Source: UBA1181 sp045639525
Lineage (GTDB): Bacteria > Bacteroidota > Bacteroidia > Bacteroidales > Paludibacteraceae
DNA: 64,000 bases
Direction: 5' to 3'
Assembly: GCA_045639525.1 (NCBI GenBank)
Contig: JAZUDI010000028.1
Span: 1 to 64,000 of the forward strand
Both the position numbers and the translations under genes were made by a program. The notes under the pieces are model-generated. The model was not told the DNA's origin, did not search any database, and saw only the letters and a program-made list of their open reading frames with translations. Below are positions 19,501 through 26,720 of this stretch, piece by piece. Positions within the stretch are counted from its first letter, which is position 1; each line of letters begins with the position of its first letter.

Positions 19501-22146
19501 CGCCCATACACCACGCATCGGAGAGGTTCCTCCCTTGTGGACTCGGCAACTTGCTCCACCAAAGAATCGAGAGACATGCATAGTCGTAGTCACCAACAAC
19601 GGTGCAAACTGAATACACATACGCTGGTTCCACTTTCCAAATTTCTCATCACTACCCTCAACTATATTTTCGTGAGAAACAACAATTCCCTCGGCACTTC
19701 CAATCGTCTTATTACCTTCGTAAATCTCCGTAGATAAGCCCCAACCGGAGGTGCAATCTCCCTCTCCCGTGTAGCAGTTTGTACTTGCATCATACAAATA
19801 GTAAGAGATACGATAGTTACCATAGTTGATATAAGGCTCAATCGCATCGTTCCACAGACGAGCCATCAACTGCAATCGCGAACCGTCCAAACCATTGGCG
19901 AAAGAGACATTCACACGTGGGCGACCACCATCAATCCATCCCGCCTCCGACGAATTCTCAAACTTAATGGTATAGGTGGCCATATTACCATCATTGACCT
20001 TTCTACGGTCAACATCTTTGGAAATAATCAAAGAACGGGCCACGACATCCACACAGTTACGCTGCATGGTGGCTGTCTTGTAATTAGGGTATTCATTGGT
20101 CGTCCAACCTAATCCATTGGAACAGGTGATATCTGCCGTAGTACAGTAACGGCCAGAGGCCTTGTCACTCGCCTTTAACGTGTACCAAACCTGACCGACT
20201 GTCTTAGCCAAATTACCTGACTTGAAGTTCAAATCCACACCAGACTTGTTATCACTTTTGAATCCAGAAACCGTACCAATCTTCCATGTAACGGTATGGG
20301 ATGATTTGTCGTAAACACCTCCATCAGAGGCCTCAACGAAGACAAAATCTTCAGGCACATTCTCCACAATCACCACATCCTTCGCATCTACAGAGCCATA
20401 GTTACGATAGTCCAAAAGGAACTTGATTTGGTCACCTGTATAACAGTAAGTCACGGAGTCCTCGATCGCACGGTAAATCTTCATATTCGCCATTGGCTCC
20501 ATCGCGCTCGGCGCATGGTAATTACCTGTCGATACCATCATACCCATGTGACGAGACCATCCGTGCATATAGTTGCTGACGGAATTCAAATAGCAATCAT
20601 CTCCACCTTTCGTATCCCACTCGATAGCACACTGACGATAAAGGGTTCCCAACAAATCATAATCCTGAGAAGAGACCGCCGCATAAGTTCCCGTACCATT
20701 TTGCCAGTTGATCACCATGAAGTGGGCAGCGTCGGTTGTAGCACCCGTCAATGGGTCGTACTGCCATTCGGTGGTCGCAGGACCTGAATAAGGAATCTTC
20801 GGATCTCCGTAGGTCATACACTCCCCATTTGCCCATCCGATTGGATTGTTCAAAAACTTGCTCAGACGGACAGCCGCATCGTATTCGTACGTGTTAGAGC
20901 CGGCGACAGCCTTGTGTGACTTTGGATCCCATGAATAAACTGGATTACCATGCCACATATAGTTACAGATGGTACGCCAAGAGCAACGCCAATCCTCACC
21001 TTGGTTAAAGTTGGTGTAAGCCGTTTTAGAACCATCGTCGCTGATTTCACTCCAACCTGCGGTAGGAATCGCCTTCGGACCTTTTGAGATCATATCTCCC
21101 ATCATCCAGTCAGAAGAAGCCTCACCGCGTTTGAACTGTTCGATTTCAAAGTCTGGGATTCCTGCCTCATTTTGGATTTTCTCAAACAACTCCCAGAATT
21201 CACGGTAATAAGCAGGTGCGTCATAATCAATATGCTGTTTATCACCACTACCGTATTCAGGAACAAGCGGAACGCCTTTCACATCTACCATGTCATTGCC
21301 TGGCAATGCGAATATCTTTTCAGAATTGGCGAAAACAGTAGGATTGGCAGTAGCCCACTTCGTTTGTTCGTTCCAAGTGTCACCGCCCTTTGGATAGCCA
21401 TCCAAACCAATCAGACCCGAATTCACACGCATCTTATTAGTTTCTGTTGAAAATCTTGTGCTCAGTGCCACCAAACCCCTAATAACATTGATCATTTCCT
21501 GCTTATAGGAAATAGGGTTACCACAGGCGTCTTCCACAATATTGCCATCAGGATCCTTCATAAATTCTCCCCACTGTTTATAGGCCACATAAAGAGCCAA
21601 CGCCACATCAACATCACCATCGGCTGCCGTATTCGATCCAGGACCCGTATCACCAATATTGAACGGACCATAGGCATAATCTTCTCCTAATCCACTACAA
21701 TCAGTGTACTTCTTTGAACGACCACGACGTTTATCGTGTGTACACATCCAATAGCCATTGAAGGTGACCGCATCACCCATATAGGCAGCCGCCAACAATC
21801 CATAACCATCACCCTCTGTACAATCATAGGCGGACTTATAAGGCGTTTCGATGTATTTATAACCACCCCAGGACTCCCCTGTATAAGCAAACTCATTGGC
21901 GTGAATTTGATAAGCGTCACGGATATCCTGCTCCATCTCCGCATGAACCACTCCCTCTGGGTTTTTCGTACCCAGGTTTCCTAACTTATGACTAACGCCA
22001 TAAGTATACTCCAAGAACTGCGGGAACGGGAAGGCCGGGTTTCCTGAATTGATATGGACAGGAACCACCGCATTCATATTGAACGTCGCAAACATAAGGA
22101 GCGACAACAAAAAGACTATTTTTCTACCCAAATTATCGTGTACCAT
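13588..22146 (-). CDS. Giant GH8-domain protein with DUF11 and Ig-like repeats, T9SS type B tail
   Basis: 2852 residues with a signal peptide to about residue 26. Residues about 28-540 resemble glycoside hydrolase family 8 (endoglucanase, chitosanase, xylanase). The region around E111 (TEGDGYGLLAAAY) fits the general acid motif, AADGDVDVALALYVAYKQWG (about 174-193) the TDGD motif, and D385 in EDWRCSWRTICNYMWHG the 'D..R.pWR' base region. DUF11-like sandwiches follow (about 555-700 and 945-1350), the last with an inserted lectin-like domain (about 1118-1270). Then come many Ig-like modules of about 100 residues and a type B sorting domain from about 2762 (IPIPDYFTPDGSGQNDTWD, then VKIYDRTGKVIAELDG). 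Export by the T9SS to the cell surface is expected; the polysaccharide substrate is unknown. Its shorter paralogue is the next gene upstream (22337-25576). Confidence 0.85.
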   Translation of the reverse strand: MVHDNLGRKIVFLLSLLMFATFNMNAVVPVHINSGNPAFPFPQFLEYTYGVSHKLGNLGTKNPEGVVHAEMEQDIRDAYQIHANEFAYTGESWGGYKYIETPYKSAYDCTEGDGYGLLAAAYMGDAVTFNGYWMCTHDKRRGRSKKYTDCSGLGEDYAYGPFNIGDTGPGSNTAADGDVDVALALYVAYKQWGEFMKDPDGNIVEDACGNPISYKQEMINVIRGLVALSTRFSTETNKMRVNSGLIGLDGYPKGGDTWNEQTKWATANPTVFANSEKIFALPGNDMVDVKGVPLVPEYGSGDKQHIDYDAPAYYREFWELFEKIQNEAGIPDFEIEQFKRGEASSDWMMGDMISKGPKAIPTAGWSEISDDGSKTAYTNFNQGEDWRCSWRTICNYMWHGNPVYSWDPKSHKAVAGSNTYEYDAAVRLSKFLNNPIGWANGECMTYGDPKIPYSGPATTEWQYDPLTGATTDAAHFMVINWQNGTGTYAAVSSQDYDLLGTLYRQCAIEWDTKGGDDCYLNSVSNYMHGWSRHMGMMVSTGNYHAPSAMEPMANMKIYRAIEDSVTYCYTGDQIKFLLDYRNYGSVDAKDVVIVENVPEDFVFVEASDGGVYDKSSHTVTWKIGTVSGFKSDNKSGVDLNFKSGNLAKTVGQVWYTLKASDKASGRYCTTADITCSNGLGWTTNEYPNYKTATMQRNCVDVVARSLIISKDVDRRKVNDGNMATYTIKFENSSEAGWIDGGRPRVNVSFANGLDGSRLQLMARLWNDAIEPYINYGNYRISYYLYDASTNCYTGEGDCTSGWGLSTEIYEGNKTIGSAEGIVVSHENIVEGSDEKFGKWNQRMCIQFAPLLVTTTMHVSRFFGGASCRVHKGGTSPMRGVWALFPSNYGAVNWNDDWSWSSKYNSEKDGLFYPVTPSWQKLDENGKSIEEPVTKWLTCGCTESDLTVPNILVEEYDGYVWRRILGNGPMAGRDVDNVEIRDTLPVGLKFNEFVNECPLSEPEFGGKWEVKQTGDGRDIIIWSIPKLQVKQKGSIIYTATASFPSGNVCETPDEDILNYAWISGDKNSPISDTAKITVTCAKVPDPIKPTTLTKVADKESYSVGDDIEYTIGYKQTHGAIFEDAGTLSSDWKLSGGATATSGTVSIASGQKAQFNRIANNIYMQTQWAVADDQETSIFFRDDIKLVFKNEYSGMSVTCYDGSKKIDSKIIAKAKSSSKLCVNLTDDVIRIWVNKDTATSASVSFEGLTKKDGYFGFEGVAWGNFSYSDIHVHTDYAYDLSIIDRIPAEVEFVSAAGDGTSKYYKGADGDSIIWSGIAENPIAFGDSFTVSWKGVVKECSESIVNIAYAKLLGHADNEIMAQAVSGCGEECPLPNVTLKLSQDEICAGTGSVTLTAGPTGHYKYQFFEDGEPVTEETEENTYEITANIAGKKTYSVIVTSGTTALPCYSPSEPVVLTVNKRPVGADYDFGTFCPGNADISEFEKKFASFAEEGTVASWTDEDDEDVDMPSVNDIKRAGSYTYHYKLTTKDGCESKNDYKVSFEVKVISGPTGTGQVSYLLSDTAANGLFDKNLLQMDPSVVEIESGYKYIWYDESGNELGTVAPTPEVPAPGVTKIHTYYVNRTQAGGCVSDTMEVSVIVSGTVVPVPNNVTFCLNEEATPITAELGKMEESDPSKWEIVYYDEYGNELSEAERTPKTNKGGKFTYYVTQREIANPSNESAKVPLTVTVVDIPQPNVSMNRTQYCKGEEYEQLLVESASTPALKGSTFNWSIDGKSVEGVPVAQTQVETITYGVVESYRIDEDHICQSDTAKLIVKTTFVPKPTGSLIVNYLKEDADDNGQYEALLIKNSTLIAPADLTEYELMWYDLKENALDEKDQAFGPIITKDPSWKENEDVKFSYYVRQRHLESGCVSDTVRITVVISDALIPNTYPMNYCHKAKAISLDNSASINTNNGQVKDIDYELLWFSPEDNYEKPLTEAPVPSTETVGETIYKVAQLNVKDGKYGAKADLKVTIFPNPELKVDKLPQTCGKEILISKYIHLVNTIDTSLLNFYYYQDKDCTKPLEDMKFTESGTLYASAYYTIFSEPNIVGVCASDTMEIHATIDDLTDLKVDAPNSVCPNGEIELSATAKSTTTDDITFEWSGDATSSESSFSVTDKVGTFGHEYTFKVEASAGACHLDTTVTVKVGQGELTGTMLVNGEETNLFKTCGGEEITLSTSHTGSDFKWSDLDGNELGEGSELSLTPEKDNTYIVSLINKCEATDTIVVKVYPLTLTADFEKLDTDVCLNSDASAALTIKGYDKSMAGSYIKWFRDGKELSEFRDKTTLTLNKVQLSDGGVYSYEVSNGICLAKSDDGHLTATLKVKPFVSFDEPMTYEVPRGEDALLKLSNVVPSGATLSWKGSDHEGTGNPFEVKSVSSDEKFEVTLSADDYCDAETKVQLLVDAKVVVTVEADKNLVCVDDAVTLTADTTGTGKVLHPQNYKIEWFAVAADASEKKLSASVLKATDKPSSSTQYYAVVTYGSQEEKSELVAVDVVSPAQYTKSENVVSCSGESVDISVQIEEGEEPKIKWRDSQTSEFSLAVAPNVTRLYEFEITTKGLCPVTDAIEVNVKEKPSVTVKESVKACEGSEISVLANVKGDDIETIVWKDPQGILISEEKRLAITPEKAGTYTVEANSTSCGSADATVEVSIVPLPEIELEEPSFSSRLANVLNAEGVYEYKLDQKDWQTDNLFEHLSFNVLHTIFAKDENGCVGMIAFNVEQPPIPIPDYFTPDGSGQNDTWDLSTIMDSYPNSTVKIYDRTGKVIAELDGDNQEWDGTYNGHAMPSTDYWYVITVPEIRKQFKGHFTLIRGR

Positions 22147-22193
22147 GAGGTTTAATTATGTTTAGATAACCTATCTATATTCCTTATAAATTG

Positions 22194-22201
22194 CAAATAT
22201 A
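22194..22201 (-). promoter_or_regulatory. -7 box upstream of the giant GH8 gene
   Basis: On the minus strand TATATTTG matches TAnnTTTG exactly, 47 bases before the ATG at 22146. A TTTG occurs upstream (22213-22216), but only 11 bases away instead of about 19, so the -33 element is not convincing. The preceding gene has its own terminator at 22292-22313, so an independent promoter is needed here. Confidence 0.5.
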
Positions 22202-22291
22202 GCATTTTCAGTCAAAGGTTAATAAGATTTAACATTTGATTTTCACAACATTTCTCACGAAATCACTGCACAAAAATCCACAAAACAGAAA

Positions 22292-22313
22292 GGGCATCCC
22301 CCACGAGATGCCC
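22292..22313 (-). terminator. Rho-independent terminator after the short GH8 paralogue
   Basis: On the minus strand GGGCATC, an 8-base loop, then GATGCCC form a perfect 7-bp stem, followed by TTTCTGTTTT. It lies 23 bases downstream of the stop codon at 22337. Confidence 0.75.
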
Positions 22314-22336
22314 TAAAAACAGTTAATTCTTAACTC

Positions 22337-25300
22337 TTAATTCTTAACGACCCTCACCTTGCCGCCCACCACATAGGCGCCATTCTTCAAATCCTCCAAC
22401 GCCTCGGATTCGAGCACACGGCTCTTTATCCGAACGCCCAAGGCATTGTAAACATCCACATACGGATCCTGAGAATCGACGACTTCCGCCACACCAGTCA
22501 GCTCGCTATCCGTGAGAACCACAGGAACAGCGTTCACGCGCTCCTTATCCGAAGTGACAAGACAACCAGCAGCGCTGGTAACAGCGTTCGAACCTTCGTA
22601 CAGAAGCGTATAAGAGATTTTATCCTCCCCACCCAAAGGCAAGACACTTGGTCTTGTATAGGTGACGATACCCGCATAAGGCTCGCCATCGGCCTCCTCA
22701 TAAGAGAGTCCCGCCATCTCTTCCAACTCCTTCAACCGATAACCCAACGGGATGGTATCCTTCACCACCACGCTCTTCGCGTCGGAGCCATTGACGAACG
22801 GAGAGTCGCCCAAAACCTTTCGCCAGACGTAACCATCGAACTCCTCCACCAAGACATTTTTAGTCAACTTCGAAGCCTCGTCGCAAGCCGTGCGCAACAA
22901 TTTATCCACCGGCTGTGGATCCGCGGAGGATTGGTAAGAGGGTGTCACAGGGAAGAAGTAACCTTCGTCGCTATCGGTATGCAGCACAGACCATCCCTTC
23001 GACCAATCCAGGCTCTTCCAACTTGCGTCGTAGAAGCGAGCCACGACACGCAAAGGATATTTCGTACCCTCGCAATTGAATTTTGCTGCTCCCGCCATCT
23101 CGTTCAAGAAATAGGTGGAGGCGGCCAATGCGTGCGGGAATTGGACAAAGAACATATGGGTTCCGTCCGACAAGACTTCATCCTTAAACTTAAAATCTGC
23201 GGCGTTGCTTCCCATCGTCGCGCCGTTTTGGGTTCCCTCCAACAGATCGAAACTGCATTGCAGGTTGGTAGCCTCCTTCAAATCTTTGAAAACGGTCACA
23301 CGGTAATTTCCATTGTCGATGTAAGGTTCCACCGCATCATGGTAGATCTTAAACATCAAATTATATTGAGCGCCCATGTCGATATCGGCCACAGCCACAT
23401 TGACATGGGAACGGCCACCCACCAAATCAGGGATGGTATCGTTGGAGATCTTCACCTCAAAGTTGACCAAATCTCCCTTGGTCACCAAGCTCTTATCGGC
23501 CGACTTCTCCACGCGCAGTCCCGTAGGGATCACCTCAATAAGGTTGCGTTGCATGGTAGCGGTCGCATAGTTAGGATACTCATTGCTCTCACTTCCCAAA
23601 CCATTGGCACACGAAACTTTCGTCCTCGTCTTATAAGCACCTCTAGCGCCTGGCTTCGCCACACAGCGGTAAGAGAAGTGGCGCATGGTCTTCACCATAT
23701 TAGGGGTGGAAAGATCCAACGCATCGCCCACCACATCATCACTCCTGAAACCAGCCACGGTCGCTATGCGCCATGTCACGGTATGGGAAGAGGCATCGTA
23801 GTCACCACCCTCCGAATCCAAGTAGATGAAATCGCTTGCCAACTGCTCTTCCACCACGACCTGCTCCGCAGCCACGGAACCGAGGTTACGGATAGAGAGC
23901 AAATAGGTGACCGTATCTCCCGCATGACAAACCGACATACTATCTTTGATCGCCTTGTAAATCTTCATATTAGGCTGAGCGACCATTTGGGAAGGGGCAG
24001 GATAATTTCCTGTCAGGGCCATCAAACCCGTTTGGCGGAACCAGCCACTCATATAGTTGGAGATCCATTGGCCATCATCCGTCTTGCCACTGGCGTCCCA
24101 GTTCTCGTAAATGACTTTAAAGAGGTCACCCATCAACTCGTAATCCTGTGCGCCGACAGCGGCAAATGCGGCAGCACCCTTCTGCATACCCAAAGCGGAG
24201 GAGTTCTTGTCATCCAATGTCTCGCCTGTGATCGGATCGATTTGCCAACCCATCATTCTCGGCCCAGAATATGGAATCTTCTTATCTCCCTTGGTATAAC
24301 AATTAGACGAAGAACCCCAATGGGCAGGATCTCGCATATAATCGGACATCTTCACCGCAGCGTCATACTCATACTTATTACCACCCGTCTTCACCTGATG
24401 AGCGGATGGATCCCAAGAATAATCCGGATGACCATGCCAAACATAGTTACTAATGGTACGCCAAGGACAACGGTAATCCTCGCCATCCTGGAAGTTGCTG
24501 TAAGTGGTCTGCTTTCCGTCACGGCTCACCGTATTCCAACCAGCCGTAGGCAGAGAGGTCTTACTTTTTGCGATCAAGTCGCCTATCAACCAATCCGAAG
24601 CGGCCTCTCCGCGACGGAACTGTTCAGCCTCCCATTCCGCGGTGGCGCCCACCTCCTTGGCCATCTCCAGCAACAGGTCATGGAACTCACGGAAATAGGC
24701 TGGCGCACAATAGTCGATATGTTGTTTCTCGCCACCCTCTGCGGCAAAGAGCGGATAGACCTTCACACCATCCACCGTAGCGTAATTGGCCTCTTGCAAA
24801 GCCCAATCGGTCTGCTCTTTCCATGTGTTTCCACCACGGGGATAACCATCCAAACCAATCAAACCGGTATTCACCCGTGCCGGATTTTTCCCCTTATCCG
24901 CGAAACTCAAAGCCACCAAGCCACGGATAACCTCAATCATCTCCTGCTTGTAACTAATCGGATTTCCACAGGCGTCCAGCACCTTCTCTCCCTTGCTATT
25001 GAGCATGAATTCGCCCCACTGTTTATAGGCCACATAGAGCGCCAAGGCGATATCCACGTCTCCATCCGCCGCGGTATCACCTCCCTCGTCGGCGCCATCG
25101 CTAATGGAATAGTCACTGAACTCATAATTCGGTGCATTGTCAGAACAATCCTTATAACGCTTCGTCTTCACACGACGTTTGTCGTGGGTCGCCATCCAAT
25201 AGCCATCGAAGGTCACCTTATCCGCCATATAAGCGGCGGCAAGCAATGCGTAACCATCACCCTCGGAGCAGTCATACGCAGCCTTGTAGGGAGTCCATAT

Positions 25301-25576
25301 ATATTTGATGCCCTCATGCTCTTCGCCCGTATACTCAAACTCATTGGCATGCTGTTGGTAGGCGGTACGGATGTAACGCTCCATTTCGATATGCGTCAAA
25401 CCCTCGGGATTTTCGGTACCCAAATTACCGCCACAAGCATACTCAAGGAATTGAGGGAAAGGATAGGCTGGATTTCCCGAATTGATATGAACAGGAACCG
25501 CCGCGGATACCCATGCGGAACTTAACACCGCTACGGATACGCCAACTATTTTTTTACTTAAATCAAAGTGAAACAT
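22337..25576 (-). CDS. GH8-domain exported protein with DUF11 repeats and type A sorting tail
   Basis: 1079 residues from the ATG at 25576. The frame is open further upstream, but this start gives a clean signal peptide (MFHFDLSKKIVGVSVAVLSS, cut near residue 25). The N-terminal half closely follows the neighbouring giant: both mature proteins begin with VPVHINSGNPA and share E105 in SEGDGYALLAAAY, TAADGDVDIALALYVAYKQWG and GEDYRCPWRTISNYVWHG, the presumed GH8 catalytic segments. Two DUF11-like domains follow (NMKIYKAIKDSMSVCHAGDT; VEEFDGYVWRKVLGDSPF). The tail DVYNALGVRIKSRVLESEAL ... LKNGAYVVGGKVRVVKN fits a T9SS type A sorting domain, although shorter than average. The Ig-like modules of the paralogue are missing. 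Likely a secreted or surface glycan hydrolase; substrate not deducible. Confidence 0.85.
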   Translation of the reverse strand: MFHFDLSKKIVGVSVAVLSSAWVSAAVPVHINSGNPAYPFPQFLEYACGGNLGTENPEGLTHIEMERYIRTAYQQHANEFEYTGEEHEGIKYIWTPYKAAYDCSEGDGYALLAAAYMADKVTFDGYWMATHDKRRVKTKRYKDCSDNAPNYEFSDYSISDGADEGGDTAADGDVDIALALYVAYKQWGEFMLNSKGEKVLDACGNPISYKQEMIEVIRGLVALSFADKGKNPARVNTGLIGLDGYPRGGNTWKEQTDWALQEANYATVDGVKVYPLFAAEGGEKQHIDYCAPAYFREFHDLLLEMAKEVGATAEWEAEQFRRGEAASDWLIGDLIAKSKTSLPTAGWNTVSRDGKQTTYSNFQDGEDYRCPWRTISNYVWHGHPDYSWDPSAHQVKTGGNKYEYDAAVKMSDYMRDPAHWGSSSNCYTKGDKKIPYSGPRMMGWQIDPITGETLDDKNSSALGMQKGAAAFAAVGAQDYELMGDLFKVIYENWDASGKTDDGQWISNYMSGWFRQTGLMALTGNYPAPSQMVAQPNMKIYKAIKDSMSVCHAGDTVTYLLSIRNLGSVAAEQVVVEEQLASDFIYLDSEGGDYDASSHTVTWRIATVAGFRSDDVVGDALDLSTPNMVKTMRHFSYRCVAKPGARGAYKTRTKVSCANGLGSESNEYPNYATATMQRNLIEVIPTGLRVEKSADKSLVTKGDLVNFEVKISNDTIPDLVGGRSHVNVAVADIDMGAQYNLMFKIYHDAVEPYIDNGNYRVTVFKDLKEATNLQCSFDLLEGTQNGATMGSNAADFKFKDEVLSDGTHMFFVQFPHALAASTYFLNEMAGAAKFNCEGTKYPLRVVARFYDASWKSLDWSKGWSVLHTDSDEGYFFPVTPSYQSSADPQPVDKLLRTACDEASKLTKNVLVEEFDGYVWRKVLGDSPFVNGSDAKSVVVKDTIPLGYRLKELEEMAGLSYEEADGEPYAGIVTYTRPSVLPLGGEDKISYTLLYEGSNAVTSAAGCLVTSDKERVNAVPVVLTDSELTGVAEVVDSQDPYVDVYNALGVRIKSRVLESEALEDLKNGAYVVGGKVRVVKN

Positions 25577-25605
25577 GGTCAAAAATTCAATAAGTGTTAC
25601 AATCG

Positions 25606-25613
25606 CGAAGATA
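25606..25613 (-). promoter_or_regulatory. Weak -7-like box before the short GH8 gene
   Basis: On the minus strand TATCTTCG is one mismatch from TAnnTTTG and ends 29 bases before the ATG at 25576. No well-spaced -33 box is seen. Confidence 0.35.
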
Positions 25614-25645
25614 ACATATTTCCACAAAAGGAGAAGACAAAAAAA

Positions 25646-25671
25646 AAGCGGTGAAGGCATCCCCACCGCTT
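25646..25671 (-). terminator. Rho-independent terminator after the CaCA antiporter gene
   Basis: On the minus strand AAGCGGTG, a 10-base loop and CACCGCTT form an 8-bp stem running directly into a run of nine T (25639-25647). It lies 20 bases after the stop codon at 25692. Confidence 0.85.
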
Positions 25672-25691
25672 ATCCTATCCACAGAATTGCC

Positions 25692-26639
25692 TTAGGCGAC
25701 CGTAAAGACCGTGTAGGCGATATATCCGACATAGACGAAGAGCAGAACGGCACCCTCCCAACGCTCCAAAGTCCGTTTTGTGCACAAGAAGAGCCACAAA
25801 AGGAAGGCCAGGAAGACCATCAAGGTATAATCGACCAAAAACCCCTCGTTACTACCAACGATAGGGCAAATAGCGGACGACAAACCAACCACACTCAAGA
25901 CATTGAAGGAGACACTTCCGATGATGTTACCGATCGCCATATCCGTCTCACCCTTTCGAGCGGACATCACAGAGGCGAAAAGTTCAGGAAGACTTGTTCC
26001 CACAGCCACTACGGTCAAGCCCACCACTCTCTCCGGAACACCCAGCGCCAAGGCAACTTCACGGGCTCCCTTTACCAATAGATGCGCACCGCCAATCATC
26101 GCGGCGATAGAGAAGACCACCATCACGACAGCCAACCACAACGCCATAGGCTTTTCCACATTCTCCATATCTTCGGACTTCGACTCGTTTTGCTTTCGGG
26201 AAGAACGAATCTGATAGGTCACAAAGGCCACCAACATCAAGAAACCGATGATACCGGCAGGCCGGCTTATGGTTCCCGTCATTCCGACGAAGGCAAGGCA
26301 ACAACACGCGCCCACCATAAAAGGCATATCAATCTTCAATGTACGGTCATCTGTCTTACATGCCACAATAAGACCTGTCGCACCCAAGATCAAGGCGATG
26401 TTCGCGATATTGGAACCTACCACATTTCCCACAGCGATACCAGGGCTTCCCGCCAAGGCGGCATTCAAACTCACCAACAACTCAGGCGTGGAAGTTCCGA
26501 AGCCGATCACTGTCAAACCGATCACCATCGGACTCAATTTCGCACGGCGGGCAATGGCTACCGCACCATCCACCAAATAGTCTCCGCACTTCACCAAGAT
26601 GAGGAAACCCAACAATATGAATGCAATATTAATCAGCAT
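25692..26639 (-). CDS. Calcium/sodium antiporter of the CaCA family
   Basis: 315 residues, about ten hydrophobic spans in two homologous halves, typical of YrbG-like exchangers. The alpha-1 repeat reads GFGTSTPELLVSLNA (46-60) with GNVVGSNIANIALILGA (71-87). The alpha-2 repeat reads VAVGTSLPELFASV with GNIIGSVSFNVLSVVGLS. The two acidic residues in the 'GTS.PEL' motifs bind the cation in known family members. It exchanges Ca2+ for Na+ (or H+) across the inner membrane; ion preference cannot be read from the sequence. It lies downstream of rny, separated by a hairpin, with no obvious promoter of its own in the short gap, so readthrough transcription is possible. Confidence 0.9.
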   Translation of the reverse strand: MLINIAFILLGFLILVKCGDYLVDGAVAIARRAKLSPMVIGLTVIGFGTSTPELLVSLNAALAGSPGIAVGNVVGSNIANIALILGATGLIVACKTDDRTLKIDMPFMVGACCCLAFVGMTGTISRPAGIIGFLMLVAFVTYQIRSSRKQNESKSEDMENVEKPMALWLAVVMVVFSIAAMIGGAHLLVKGAREVALALGVPERVVGLTVVAVGTSLPELFASVMSARKGETDMAIGNIIGSVSFNVLSVVGLSSAICPIVGSNEGFLVDYTLMVFLAFLLWLFLCTKRTLERWEGAVLLFVYVGYIAYTVFTVA

Positions 26640-26672
26640 ATAAAAACAAATTAGAAACCTTATTCATACAAC

Positions 26673-26700
26673 AAGGGTGCCATGTCGCCACAGCACCCTT
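26673..26700 (-). terminator. Hairpin between rny and the antiporter gene
   Basis: On the minus strand AAGGGTGC, a 12-base loop and GCACCCTT form an 8-bp stem 20 bases after the rny stop. The following bases GTTGTATG contain only a poor T-run, so termination may be partial. Confidence 0.55.
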
Positions 26701-26720
26701 TGAAACGACATACATCGTTT

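Noticed and set aside
22931..25525. Long plus-strand open frame opposite the short GH8 gene (864 codons)
   Set aside because: It lies fully antisense to a gene with clear domains, its protein has no coherent fold or motif, and it is rich in Arg, His and Ile as expected for an antisense shadow.
25577..25666. N-terminal extension of the short GH8 protein up to 25666
   Set aside because: The extension runs through the promoter region and the antiporter terminator and would bury the signal peptide; the ATG at 25576 fits better.
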